Shown: positions 50,669 to 59,410 of the stretch, one piece after another
How positions within the stretch are numbered: position 1 is the first letter of the stretch
Layout of the letters: each line of letters starts with the position of its first letter
Source of the DNA: Sphingosinithalassobacter tenebrarum
GTDB taxonomy: Bacteria; Pseudomonadota; Alphaproteobacteria; Sphingomonadales; Sphingomonadaceae
NCBI RefSeq assembly: GCF_011057975.1
Contig: NZ_CP049109.1
Coordinates: 992,001 to 1,056,000 of the forward strand
Length of the DNA stretch: 64,000 nucleotides
Reading direction: 5' to 3'
The notes under the pieces: model-generated
Databases searched by the model: none
The model's input: only the letters and a program-made list of their open reading frames with translations
Told to the model about the DNA's origin: nothing
Translations under genes and position numbers: made by a program

Positions 50669-51340
50669 ATGATTCGATCTAAATGTCGTTCGGGCCTGCT
50701 GCTTGCCGGATTGCTGGTGGCACTTCCCGGCGTTGCCGCGGCGCAGGATGCTTCGGAAATGGTGCGTTTCAATATCGGCTCGGTCCAATATGAAATGCCG
50801 CTGCCTGCTGGCTATTGCCTGCCCACCGGCACCGCGGCGAACAGTGCCAGCCTGATGGCCGCGGTCGACAAGCAGAACCTCACCTTGCAGACATTCTATC
50901 CTTGCGACAACAACAGCGCGGATTCGACCGAGTATTTCCTGATCAAGGTGCCGCGGACGGTGGTGATGGTGCCGATCACGCGCGCGCAGCTGCTTCCGAT
51001 GATGGAGCAGACATTTCAGGACCCGGCCTTTCTTGCCTCGCTCCAGTCGGTTGGCGAGGAAGTGAGCGCGGACATCACCGAAGTCGCCAACCAGGAAGCC
51101 TCTGTCACGGGCACAATCGAGCCTTCGGGGATCGACGATCGCTGCGCCTATCTGACCGGCAAACTGCGGTTCGTCGGTGCGGGGAAGGATTACACGCTCA
51201 GCAATGCGGGGTGCATGACCGCCACCGGATCGCGCATGTTCACTATCTACAGATATGCGGACGAAAATCAGAATCCGGCGTCGCTCAAGCCGATCGTGAA
51301 AGCCGTCGCCGAAACGATCCGCGTCGTCGAAACCGACTGA
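50669..51340 (+). CDS. Exported hypothetical protein
   Basis: 223 residues with signal peptide ending in AAA-QDASE. Four cysteines in the mature part (GYCLPTG, YPCDNN, DRCAYL, AGCMTA) may form two disulfides. No family recognised. ATG at 50669 after AAGGGGAG. Divergent from atpH. Confidence 0.75.
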   Translation: MIRSKCRSGLLLAGLLVALPGVAAAQDASEMVRFNIGSVQYEMPLPAGYCLPTGTAANSASLMAAVDKQNLTLQTFYPCDNNSADSTEYFLIKVPRTVVMVPITRAQLLPMMEQTFQDPAFLASLQSVGEEVSADITEVANQEASVTGTIEPSGIDDRCAYLTGKLRFVGAGKDYTLSNAGCMTATGSRMFTIYRYADENQNPASLKPIVKAVAETIRVVETD

Positions 51341-51363
51341 CGGCTCATCGGTCCTGCCGACTG

Positions 51364-51912
51364 TCAGATCGTGCGCGAAAGCCAGGCGATCGGGCCGATC
51401 GCATTGATCGCGAAGCCGAGCGCGACCAGCCACCAACGCCGGACGAACATCATCGCGATCATCGCGGCGAAAGCCACCAGATCGCCGCCGGCGCGCAGGA
51501 AGAAGCTGACGATGTCGGAGCTGTTCGTCGCGACGGTGTATAGCCAGCGAATCTCGATCGGCAGGCCGGTTAGGATGACCAGCCCCCAGAGGTAGAAGCG
51601 ATTGCGCTGGTAATATTCCGCCAGATCAATGCCGTTTTCGAGCTTGTCGGGCAGCGCGGCCGCCGACAGCAGCGCCAGCGTGACGAGGCTCCACATGATC
51701 GGCAGGAACGCGCCGAGCGAAATTCTGCCTTCGGGGCGGTCGGCGATCGACCACCAGTAGAACATGATGAGCAGCAGCACGAACAGCGCGAAAAGCGGCT
51801 GCGCCCAATGCCATCTGACGCCCTTGTGGCGGATCAGTCGATTGAGATTTTCTAGCTCGAACGCGACCGAGACGCCGAGCACGATCGACGCGAATGTGAG
51901 AGCCTGGTTCAC
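51364..51912 (-). CDS. Small polytopic membrane protein
   Basis: 182 residues with five or six membrane segments (LTFASIVLGVSVAFEL, PLFALFVLLLIMFYWW, AFLPIMWSLVTLALLSAAAL, LWGLVILTGLPIEIRWL and others). No family recognised. Convergent with the exported protein before it. Confidence 0.7.
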   Translation of the reverse strand: MNQALTFASIVLGVSVAFELENLNRLIRHKGVRWHWAQPLFALFVLLLIMFYWWSIADRPEGRISLGAFLPIMWSLVTLALLSAAALPDKLENGIDLAEYYQRNRFYLWGLVILTGLPIEIRWLYTVATNSSDIVSFFLRAGGDLVAFAAMIAMMFVRRWWLVALGFAINAIGPIAWLSRTI

Positions 51913-51987
51913 GCTGATTGCCTCCCCCAGCGGTGAATGGCACGAGCGTCGGCCGAAGCGGAGCGGGGGTCAAGTCGGGCTGAACGG

Positions 51988-52023
51988 AAAAGGGCAGGCT
52001 GGTTACCCGGCCTGCCCTTTTTC
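51988..52023. terminator. Bidirectional terminator for the helicase gene
   Basis: GGGCAGGC (51992-51999) and GCCTGCCC (52010-52017) with a 10-base loop, flanked by A-run on the left and TTTTT on the right. It sits 22 bases beyond the helicase stop. Confidence 0.85.
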
Positions 52024-52044
52024 ATTCCGCTTTTCGGCGGTGCC

Positions 52045-53667
52045 TCAGCCGTTGCGCTGCGGGCGGTTGCCGCCGCCCGAGCCACGCCGCGGACCGCCGC
52101 GACCGGCGCCATTGCGCTGGCCCTGCGGACGGCCGCCGTCCGGGTTGCCGTTGCGGCGACGCTCACCATCCTGGCGGCGCGGGCCTTCCGAACGGCGCGA
52201 TTCGCCCTGAGCGGCGCGATCCTCGCGCGGTCTGCGGTCGCCGCGCGGTTGATCGCGATTGCCTTCGGCGCGGGCCGGACGGCCCTCTTCGGTACGCTGC
52301 GGACGTCCGCCCTGACCGCGCTGCGGGCGGGCGCCCTCTGCGGCAGGCTGCGCGTCATAGCGTTTGCCGTCGATTCCACCGGTGCGGCGCGGACGGCCGG
52401 GGCCGGTTCGCGAGCGGCGGTTGCCCTCGGGCTTGCCGTCGCGCTGCATGTCACGGCCGCGGCGGCCATTCTGCTGGTCGCGGCTTTCCTTCACCGGCAC
52501 CGCGCTGGCGCGCAGCGCTTCGGCGCGCGCGACGAAATCGTCGGGCAGGCGGTCCGCCATCACCTTCTGCCGGGTCAGCCGTTCGATGTCGCGCAGATAG
52601 GGCTTCTCGTCGGGTGCGCAGAAGCTGATTGCGACGCCGTCATTGCCCGCGCGCGCGGTACGACCGATGCGGTGCACATATTGTTCGGGCACGTTGGGCA
52701 GTTCGAAATTGAAGACATGGCTGACGCCCGACACATCGATGCCGCGCGCGGCGATGTCGGTCGCGACCAGGATCTTGACGTCGCCCGAGCGGAACTGGCC
52801 GAGCGCGCGCTCGCGCTGCGGCTGGCTCTTGTTGCCGTGGATCGCGTTGGCGGCGATACCATTGCCCGCGAGTTGACGGACGACGCGGTCGGCGCCGTGC
52901 TTCGTACGGGTGAAGACGATCGCGCGATCGATGTCGAGATCGCTCAGCTTCATCGTCAGTAGCGCCTGTTTTTCCTTCTGGTTGACGAAGGTGACGAACT
53001 GGTCGACGCGCTCGGCGGTGGTTGCGACGGGCGTCACCTTCACTTCGACCGGATCGGGACGCAGGAATTCGCCGGCAAGCTGGCGGATCGTCTTGGGCAT
53101 CGTTGCCGAAAAGAACAGCGACTGGCGCTTGGCGGGCAGTTCGCGCACGATCTTGCGCAGCGCGTGGATGAAGCCGAGGTCCATCATCTGGTCGGCTTCG
53201 TCGAGGACGAAGATTTCCAGGCTGGCCAGCACGCAATGGCAATTATCCATCAGGTCGACCAGCCGGCCCGGCGTGGCGATCAGAATGTCGACGCCGCGCG
53301 CCAGATCCTGACGGTTCTTGTTGATCGAAGTGCCGCCGAACACCGTGGCGACCTTGAGCGGCGTACCCTTGGCATAGCCGCCCGCGCTTTCGGCGATCTG
53401 CGCGGCGAGTTCGCGGGTGGGGGCGAGAACGAGCATGCGGCAACCGCGCGGCTGCGGGCGCTTGCCCGACGCCATCAGCCGCTCGATCGAGGGCAGCATG
53501 AAGGCCGCGGTTTTGCCGGTGCCGGTCTGGGCGATGCCCAGCAGGTCCTGCCCTTCGAGCAGCGCGGGAATGGCCTGTGCCTGGATCGGCGTGGCCTGGC
53601 TATAGCCCTTGGCGGCAAGCGCGGCGAGTGTGGTCTCGGCAAGGCCGAGCGATGCGAAATCGGTCAT
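52045..53667 (-). CDS. DEAD-box RNA helicase, RhlE-like
   Basis: 540 residues. Motifs: Q-motif GYSQATPIQAQAIP, AQTGTGKT, PTRELAAQI, TPGRL, DEAD in VLDEADQMMDLGF, SAT, and HRIGRTARAG. The last ~150 residues are Arg/Gly/Pro-rich (QRGQGGRPQRTEEGRPARAEG-like), an RNA-binding tail. Roles in rRNA maturation and mRNA decay, often cold-related. Start at 53667. Confidence 0.95.
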   Translation of the reverse strand: MTDFASLGLAETTLAALAAKGYSQATPIQAQAIPALLEGQDLLGIAQTGTGKTAAFMLPSIERLMASGKRPQPRGCRMLVLAPTRELAAQIAESAGGYAKGTPLKVATVFGGTSINKNRQDLARGVDILIATPGRLVDLMDNCHCVLASLEIFVLDEADQMMDLGFIHALRKIVRELPAKRQSLFFSATMPKTIRQLAGEFLRPDPVEVKVTPVATTAERVDQFVTFVNQKEKQALLTMKLSDLDIDRAIVFTRTKHGADRVVRQLAGNGIAANAIHGNKSQPQRERALGQFRSGDVKILVATDIAARGIDVSGVSHVFNFELPNVPEQYVHRIGRTARAGNDGVAISFCAPDEKPYLRDIERLTRQKVMADRLPDDFVARAEALRASAVPVKESRDQQNGRRGRDMQRDGKPEGNRRSRTGPGRPRRTGGIDGKRYDAQPAAEGARPQRGQGGRPQRTEEGRPARAEGNRDQPRGDRRPREDRAAQGESRRSEGPRRQDGERRRNGNPDGGRPQGQRNGAGRGGPRRGSGGGNRPQRNG

Positions 53668-53979
53668 GAAATCCCAAAGGGTCAGCGGCGCACGCCCGAC
53701 AGGGACGTACGCGGCGGGGTCAGAAAAGACGACCCGCGTGACTGAGGGAAGCCGGTAACTCAGAAAAAGCCGAGACAGAGCCGTGGCGATATGTCGCCCG
53801 ATCACGCTGCATGATGCCTCGATGGAAAGCCATCTGGGCGCAAACGCCCGAAAAGTCAATGTCCGCCAAACATAGTGGGCGACGCGGAAACCATCTTTCT
53901 GCGCATTTCGGCAACCTCTCCCTCCCACGATTCAGGCTCTCGGGCGCGCGGCAATTCATTTTTGGGGAGGGATGCGTCC
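53668..53979. other. Divergent region, helicase / PilZ gene
   Basis: A 312-base gap. No gene, hairpin or repeat stands out; the long stretch before the helicase start may be an untranslated leader as in cold-regulated helicases. Confidence 0.5.
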
Positions 53980-54453
53980 ATGCTTGTCGGCAAAGTCGAA
54001 ATTCTGGGAAATGTCGATCGACGCGGTGCTATCCGCTTCGATGTCGGCGCCGCCAGCACGTTGCGGGCCGGGGACGGACGGCCGCTTGAAGTCATCGTCG
54101 AGGATTTTTCGAGGACCGGTTTCCGCTTCCTTGCCGATCTGTCGCTGCCGGTCGATACGCTGGTGTCGCTTGGCCTCTCCGGTGCAGGCGCGCGGCTCGC
54201 CTGCATCGTCTGGCGCGACGGGCGCGCGCATGGCTGCATGTTTCTCGAACCGTTGACGCAGGAAGAGATCACGCGCGCCTTTCGTGGCCAGGACGAAATC
54301 GTTGCCGATCTTGCCGCTTCGCTCGAACAACGCGCCGTCGACCGTACGGGGCGGCCCGCGCCGGAGGAGGATGGCGGGAAGCCCAACGGCGAGATCGGCG
54401 GCGGCCGTCTGCGCCGGTTGTTCCGACGTCCCGAAGACGACGAGAATCGCTAG
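53980..54453 (+). CDS. PilZ domain protein
   Basis: 157 residues. RRGAIRFDV (R-x3-R) and EDFSRTGFRF (D/N-x-S-x-x-G) are the c-di-GMP-binding motifs. A charged C-terminal tail follows. ATG at 53980 with GGAGG 9 bases upstream; an ATG at 53972 is in another frame. Likely c-di-GMP receptor; output unknown. Confidence 0.85.
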   Translation: MLVGKVEILGNVDRRGAIRFDVGAASTLRAGDGRPLEVIVEDFSRTGFRFLADLSLPVDTLVSLGLSGAGARLACIVWRDGRAHGCMFLEPLTQEEITRAFRGQDEIVADLAASLEQRAVDRTGRPAPEEDGGKPNGEIGGGRLRRLFRRPEDDENR

Positions 54454-54608
54454 CTTTCGCGCCGCCAAACCCGCACCGCTGCAGTTCGCAGCGTAGCGCG
54501 CGCATTTCGTTGAAGTGTATTGGTCATATAACACAGTTCTGCTAGAGCGACGGCACCGGCTTGGAACGCAAAGGGAGCTTCCGGTCGGCCAAGCAAAGGA
54601 GAACTGAC

Positions 54609-55013
54609 ATGTTGGCAAGCTTCAAAATGGCAATCGCCGCGGGTCTCCTCGTGCTCGGGGGCAACACGGGAGAGCAGAATGTTCCAGAAGGAGCGCGCTG
54701 GGCGGCAAAGGTGAGCGCAAAGCTCGACAATGCCGTTGCGTTCGATGCGGACCGGATCGGGCCGCATCTGCACGGTACGACGCGACTGTCGTTCCGCATC
54801 GGCACCGACGGAAAGGCGACCGACATCAACGTCGTGCGCTCGTCGGGCAATGACTGGCTCGATCGGCGCGCGGCGGGCAAGCTGCGGATGATCGGCAAAC
54901 TGCCCGAGGCACCGGCCTGGATTCGCGAGCGGACGCTCTATGCGGATATCAGCCAGGGTTTCGACGATCCGCGCTACAATGTGCGGGTCTCGGGTGTCGC
55001 GATGCTGCAGTAA
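54609..55013 (+). CDS. TonB C-terminal-domain-like exported protein
   Basis: 134 residues. N-terminal hydrophobic segment, then TTRLSFRIGTDGKATDINVVRSSGNDWLDRRAAGKL, resembling the C-terminal domain of TonB. The Pro-rich linker of energy-transducing TonB is missing, so it is not a full TonB. ATG after AAAGGAG. Followed by a strong terminator. Confidence 0.75.
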   Translation: MLASFKMAIAAGLLVLGGNTGEQNVPEGARWAAKVSAKLDNAVAFDADRIGPHLHGTTRLSFRIGTDGKATDINVVRSSGNDWLDRRAAGKLRMIGKLPEAPAWIRERTLYADISQGFDDPRYNVRVSGVAMLQ

Positions 55014-55089
55014 GCACGCATCGAAAACCGTGGACCGCCGGCGCTCGCACGATCCTGTGCGCGGGCAGGGCGTCGGGGTCGACATGGCG

Positions 55090-55129
55090 GGAGCAGTGAC
55101 GAACGAAGGCGTCGCTGCTCCTTTTATTT
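55090..55129 (+). terminator. Rho-independent terminator after the TonB-like gene
   Basis: GGAGCAGTGACG (55090-55101) pairs with CGTCGCTGCTCC (55110-55121), one G-T pair, 8-base loop, then TTTTATTT. Confidence 0.92.
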
Positions 55130-55207
55130 GCGCAATCGTGTTTCGCGCTGCGCTTTGATCGCAAGCCGCGGGTGGGACCGACCGACCGACCGCGCTATAG
55201 CGGATGC

Positions 55208-56242
55208 ATGAGCATCGCTTTCGATCCCGATCAGGCCTGGGCCGCTTTCGAAGCCCGTGACCGCAGCTGGGACGGCCGCGTCTTCATCGCAGTGACGACG
55301 ACCGGCATATATTGTCGGCCAAGCTGCCCGGCGCGCCGGCCGAAGCGCGAGAATGTTCGCCTGTTTCCCGATGTCCGGTCGGCGGAGGCGGCGGGCTTTC
55401 GCGCCTGCATGCGCTGCAAGCCCGACGATGTCGCGCGGGACGGCGTCGCGGTGGCGCGGGCGGTTGCGATGATCGAGAATGCCGAAGCACCACTGTCGCT
55501 GGAGGCGCTGGCACGCGCCGTCGGCTATGCGCCCCATCATTTCCATCGCCTGTTCAAGCGCGCGACGGGGGTCACGCCCGCTGCCTATGCCCGCGCGTTG
55601 CGAGCGCGGCGAATGGACGACGCGCTGGAAAAGGAGACGCGTGTGACCGATGCGATCTACGAAGCCGGCTATTCGGCGCCCAGCCGCTTCTACGAAAGCG
55701 CCGGCGACCGGCTGGGTATGACGCCGAGTGCGTGGAAGCGGGGTGGAGCGGGAGTCACCATCCGTTGGACGATCGCCGATACCACGCTTGGCAGGCTGTT
55801 CGTCGCGGCGACCGACAAGGGGTTGTGCCGCGTTTCGTTCGACGAGGATTCGCTGGCGCTGACGAAGCGTTTTCCCAATGCGGAGATCGTCCCCGGGGGC
55901 GCGGCGCTTGCCGATCTCGCCGCGCGCGTTGTCGCCGAAGTCGAAACGCCGGGACGCTACACCGACTTGCCGGTCGACGTGCAGGGTACGGCGTTTCAGG
56001 AAGCGGTCTGGCAGGCGCTGCGCGCTATCCCCCCGGGCGAAACGCGCAGCTATGCGCAGATCGCCGCCGCGGTCGGCCGGCCGGGCGCGGTGCGCGCAGC
56101 GGGGACGGCATGCGGCGCCAACAATGTCGCGATCGCCATCCCCTGCCACCGCGTCCAGCGCGGCGACGGGACGATGGGCGGCTATGCCTATGGCGTCGAG
56201 CGCAAGCGGGTGCTGCGCAGGCGCGAAGGCGTGGAGGACTGA
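55208..56242 (+). CDS. ada: Ada, methyl-DNA repair regulator and O6-methylguanine methyltransferase
   Basis: 344 residues. N-terminal zinc/methyl-phosphotriester domain with TTGIYCRPSCPARRP and RACMRCKP (four cysteines), an AraC helix-turn-helix region (~95-185), and the C-terminal methyltransferase with IPCHRV. All three modules present. Both repairs and activates its own regulon. Confidence 0.97.
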   Translation: MSIAFDPDQAWAAFEARDRSWDGRVFIAVTTTGIYCRPSCPARRPKRENVRLFPDVRSAEAAGFRACMRCKPDDVARDGVAVARAVAMIENAEAPLSLEALARAVGYAPHHFHRLFKRATGVTPAAYARALRARRMDDALEKETRVTDAIYEAGYSAPSRFYESAGDRLGMTPSAWKRGGAGVTIRWTIADTTLGRLFVAATDKGLCRVSFDEDSLALTKRFPNAEIVPGGAALADLAARVVAEVETPGRYTDLPVDVQGTAFQEAVWQALRAIPPGETRSYAQIAAAVGRPGAVRAAGTACGANNVAIAIPCHRVQRGDGTMGGYAYGVERKRVLRRREGVED

Positions 56243-56243
56243 G

Positions 56244-57833
56244 TTACCGGTCCTCGCCGGGGCGCGCGACGGCGTACATTTCCCTCGCGATGTCCTTGAG
56301 CAGCGCCTGCGAATCGCCGTCGCGCGCGAACAGGTCGAAATGGGTCTTGCCCGGCAGGAAACGGAAATCGGCTTCGGCGCCGAGTTCGTCGAGCACTGCC
56401 TCGAGCCGTCGCGCCGGCCCATCGAGGTAGAAGGTGTCGGCGGTGCCGACGATCAGATGGATCTTGCCCGTGAGCGCCGGGCCGATTTCGGCCCAGTCGC
56501 GACGGACGCGGTGGGCGATATCGTAATTCTCGATCCAGTAGCGCGCGACCATCGGATCGATTTCGCCGGTCGCGCGATCGAACAGCGGCATCGGGCGGCC
56601 ATCCGGGCCCTTGGGCGAAAACACCCATTCGAACGAGGCGAACTGGCCGCCATAGGCGCCGAGCGCTGCCTCCATCTCGCCGAACTGGCGCAGCGTCGCG
56701 ACGACTTCGCCTTGGTTGCGCACCAGCGGCAGCGGCTCGCCGTCGTCGCCGACATAGGCATTGGCTCCGTCCGCATAGAGATCGATGTTGGTGAAGTCGT
56801 GAAAGTCCGACGGATCGGGCGCGGTCGGCCAGGTGCCGCCGAAAATTTCGGGATAGCGCACCTGCAGCCACAGCGTCGCCCAGCCGCCCGAGCTGTGCCC
56901 GGTTAGGAAGCGGCCGTTCGGCCGCGCGTCCATGCGATATTCCGATTCGAGCGCCGGGATCAGTTCCTCGGTAAGCGCATGGCCCCAGGGGCCGTTATTC
57001 ACTGAATCGGCGAATTCATGCGTGCCGGTGGGGCTGCTTTCATCGAGATAGACCCAGATCATTGGCGGCGTCTCGCCCTCGGCCATCATGCCCGCCATCT
57101 GCGCGGCACGTAGCCTGGCGGAATCGAGCGTGCTGCCGAATCCCCCGGTCGAATAAACGGTGGGGTAGGTGGCGGCCGCGTCCGGGTCATATCCCGGCGG
57201 CAGCGCGATCCATCCGCGAATATGCGTCGCGCGGCCCCAGAAGGCCGTCAGCGCGCTGCTTTCGAAATCGACCGGCTCGAGCGCGGCGAGCCTGGCCTCC
57301 ATTTTCGCGCGTTCGGCCTCGGGCATGCGCGCCAGCCAGTCGGCAAGGCCGGTCGCGGGCAATTCGCGCGACAGCGTCAGCGCGGGCATCGGGCCGGGCA
57401 GCGTCGCTTCGACGACCGGCGAGACATAGTCGCCTGCGCCGCGGCCGCCGTAATTATAGTCGTGGTTGCGATCGAGAACTGCCTGAAAGCGATAGGTGCC
57501 CGACGGCAGGTCGGTGAAGCTGGTCGGGAAGCTGTCGGTGCTCGCGCCGACGAGCGCCGGGGCGCCCGGCGACAGATCGGAAATTTCGCGCGCCGCGATT
57601 GCGGTGCCGGTGGGGTTGAACGGCGAGGTGTCAACGGCATCCTGCGGCTCGGCCCCGGGTTCGACCCGCTGTGCGAAGACGAGCAGTCGTCCCGAGCGAT
57701 GCTCGCCCAGTTCGGGGGACAGGGTGACTGCGATTCCGGCCGCCGTGTCCTGCGCAGCCGGTACGGCTTCCTGGGCAATGGCCGGGGCGGCCGAGGCGAA
57801 TGCCGCGGCCAGCGTTAGAAGATGGCGCAGCAT
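56244..57833 (-). CDS. Exported esterase-like hydrolase
   Basis: 529 residues, signal peptide MLRHLLTLAAAFASAAPAIA. Alpha/beta hydrolase with nucleophile S314 in TGHSSGG and candidate His in LPGKTHFDLF (~491). It resembles the enterochelin esterase/esterase D superfamily; substrate unknown. An N-terminal ~150-residue beta-rich module precedes the catalytic part. Ends 1 base after ada (convergent). Confidence 0.82.
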   Translation of the reverse strand: MLRHLLTLAAAFASAAPAIAQEAVPAAQDTAAGIAVTLSPELGEHRSGRLLVFAQRVEPGAEPQDAVDTSPFNPTGTAIAAREISDLSPGAPALVGASTDSFPTSFTDLPSGTYRFQAVLDRNHDYNYGGRGAGDYVSPVVEATLPGPMPALTLSRELPATGLADWLARMPEAERAKMEARLAALEPVDFESSALTAFWGRATHIRGWIALPPGYDPDAAATYPTVYSTGGFGSTLDSARLRAAQMAGMMAEGETPPMIWVYLDESSPTGTHEFADSVNNGPWGHALTEELIPALESEYRMDARPNGRFLTGHSSGGWATLWLQVRYPEIFGGTWPTAPDPSDFHDFTNIDLYADGANAYVGDDGEPLPLVRNQGEVVATLRQFGEMEAALGAYGGQFASFEWVFSPKGPDGRPMPLFDRATGEIDPMVARYWIENYDIAHRVRRDWAEIGPALTGKIHLIVGTADTFYLDGPARRLEAVLDELGAEADFRFLPGKTHFDLFARDGDSQALLKDIAREMYAVARPGEDR

Positions 57834-57842
57834 GGCGGCTCC

Positions 57843-59369
57843 TTATTCGGCTGGTGTCGCGTCGGCGACAGGCTCGCAACGATAGACGAGCTTTTCGTTA
57901 TATTCCTGCGGCAACGCGGTTCGGATCGTCTGCTGGCGCGTCGCCAGATCGGCGCGTGCGGCCTGGTCGGTCGAACATTGCTTGAGCTGCACTTCGGCAC
58001 GCAGCTGGCGGGCGCGTTCCATTTGCGACTGGGTCAGCAGGTAGCGCGTGTTGGTATAGGTCCGCGTAGACGGATCGTAGTCGAGCACCGACACCGTCTG
58101 TTCTTCCGACGGGACGAGGATGCGCTCCCATTCCTCGCCCGCCTCGGCATATTGCGTGCGGCCGTTGACGCATCCGTCGCGATCGATCTCCAGCGGAACG
58201 TCGCCGATCTCGGACACGGTGACGCGGCTGCGATCGGCGACGAAGCGGCAGACCATCTTGCCGGTTGCGGGGAGCGACGACGTCGCTTCGCTGGAGGAGG
58301 GAACCGGAACGATGCTGTCTTCATCGAAGCCGGGGCGGCTGAGGAACAGCGCGGCGGCGCCGATCATCAGCACCCCGCCGCCTGAAGCGATCCAGATCGC
58401 CTCGCGCTGGCTGCCGCGCGACAGCAGCATGCCCGCCCCACCGAGGGCGAGGGCCCCTAGCACCAGCAGCACCGCGGCCCCGGCCATGAAATTCTCGCGC
58501 GCGGCTTCGTTGCGCAGCCGCGCCTTGGCGATCGCTTCGCGCCGGGTCGCCTCGGCGCGGGCCGCCGCTTCGCGCTCGCGCGCGGCGGCTTCGGCCTGTT
58601 CGCGCGCGGTGGCGTTGCGATCGGCGGCCATGCTTTCCTCGATCGTGGTGCAGGCGACGCCATTGGCGGAATATTCCTGCTGCGCCGCGGCGAGAAAGGC
58701 AGACAGTTCGGCGCCGGAGATGGCGAAGCCGAATGTCGAATCGCCTTCCTCGGCTAGGGTCAGCGCCGAATTGACTCCGAGCACACGACCGCAGCGGTCG
58801 AGCAGCGGGCCGCCCGAATTGCCGCGGGCGATGCTCGCGGTATGCAGCAGCACGCTGGTCCCCTGCAGCGAACGCCGGCCCGCGAAATTGCCCTGCGAGC
58901 GCACCGGCGCCTGCGGCGTGATATAGTCCATCGCCGAGCGCGCGGTGGCGAGATCGACATTGCCCGGATAGCCGAGCGCGATCATTGCCTCGCCTTCCTC
59001 GACGGGGCCGTTGTAGAGGGTGAGCGTCGGCAGGCGGACGCCCGAAAACTCGATCAGGGCAAGGTCGCGGTCCGTGTCGATCGCGATCAGCCGCCCCTTG
59101 TAGGATTTGTCGCCTTCCGACGGCACCACGCCGATGATGACATTGTCGGGATAGCGCGCCGCAAGATCGACGACATGCGCATTGGTGACGATGCGGTTGG
59201 GCGCCACCGCGAAGCCGCTGCCATGCCCGAAACCGACCACTTCGTCGCCGACCACGGCGATGGTCACGACCCGCACCACGCCGCGCGCCGACGCCGAAAT
59301 ATCGTCGGCGCGCGCCGGGGCGGTCCATCCGATCAGCAGCACCAGCAAGAGCAGCAGCCGCTTGGTCAC
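57843..59369 (-). CDS. Trypsin-like serine protease with membrane segments
   Basis: 508 residues, exported. Catalytic triad H65 (TNAHVVD), D102 (DRDLALI), S185 (RGNSGGPLL), the DegP/HtrA-type fold. A charged Ala/Arg coiled coil (~250-290), two membrane helices (~295-345), and a cysteine-containing C-terminal region follow. No PDZ domain. Co-directional with the esterase 9 bases downstream. Confidence 0.9.
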   Translation of the reverse strand: MTKRLLLLLVLLIGWTAPARADDISASARGVVRVVTIAVVGDEVVGFGHGSGFAVAPNRIVTNAHVVDLAARYPDNVIIGVVPSEGDKSYKGRLIAIDTDRDLALIEFSGVRLPTLTLYNGPVEEGEAMIALGYPGNVDLATARSAMDYITPQAPVRSQGNFAGRRSLQGTSVLLHTASIARGNSGGPLLDRCGRVLGVNSALTLAEEGDSTFGFAISGAELSAFLAAAQQEYSANGVACTTIEESMAADRNATAREQAEAAAREREAAARAEATRREAIAKARLRNEAARENFMAGAAVLLVLGALALGGAGMLLSRGSQREAIWIASGGGVLMIGAAALFLSRPGFDEDSIVPVPSSSEATSSLPATGKMVCRFVADRSRVTVSEIGDVPLEIDRDGCVNGRTQYAEAGEEWERILVPSEEQTVSVLDYDPSTRTYTNTRYLLTQSQMERARQLRAEVQLKQCSTDQAARADLATRQQTIRTALPQEYNEKLVYRCEPVADATPAE

Positions 59370-59410
59370 ATCAATCCCCCGGCGAACCCGTATCCGCCCG
59401 GACTAATCGG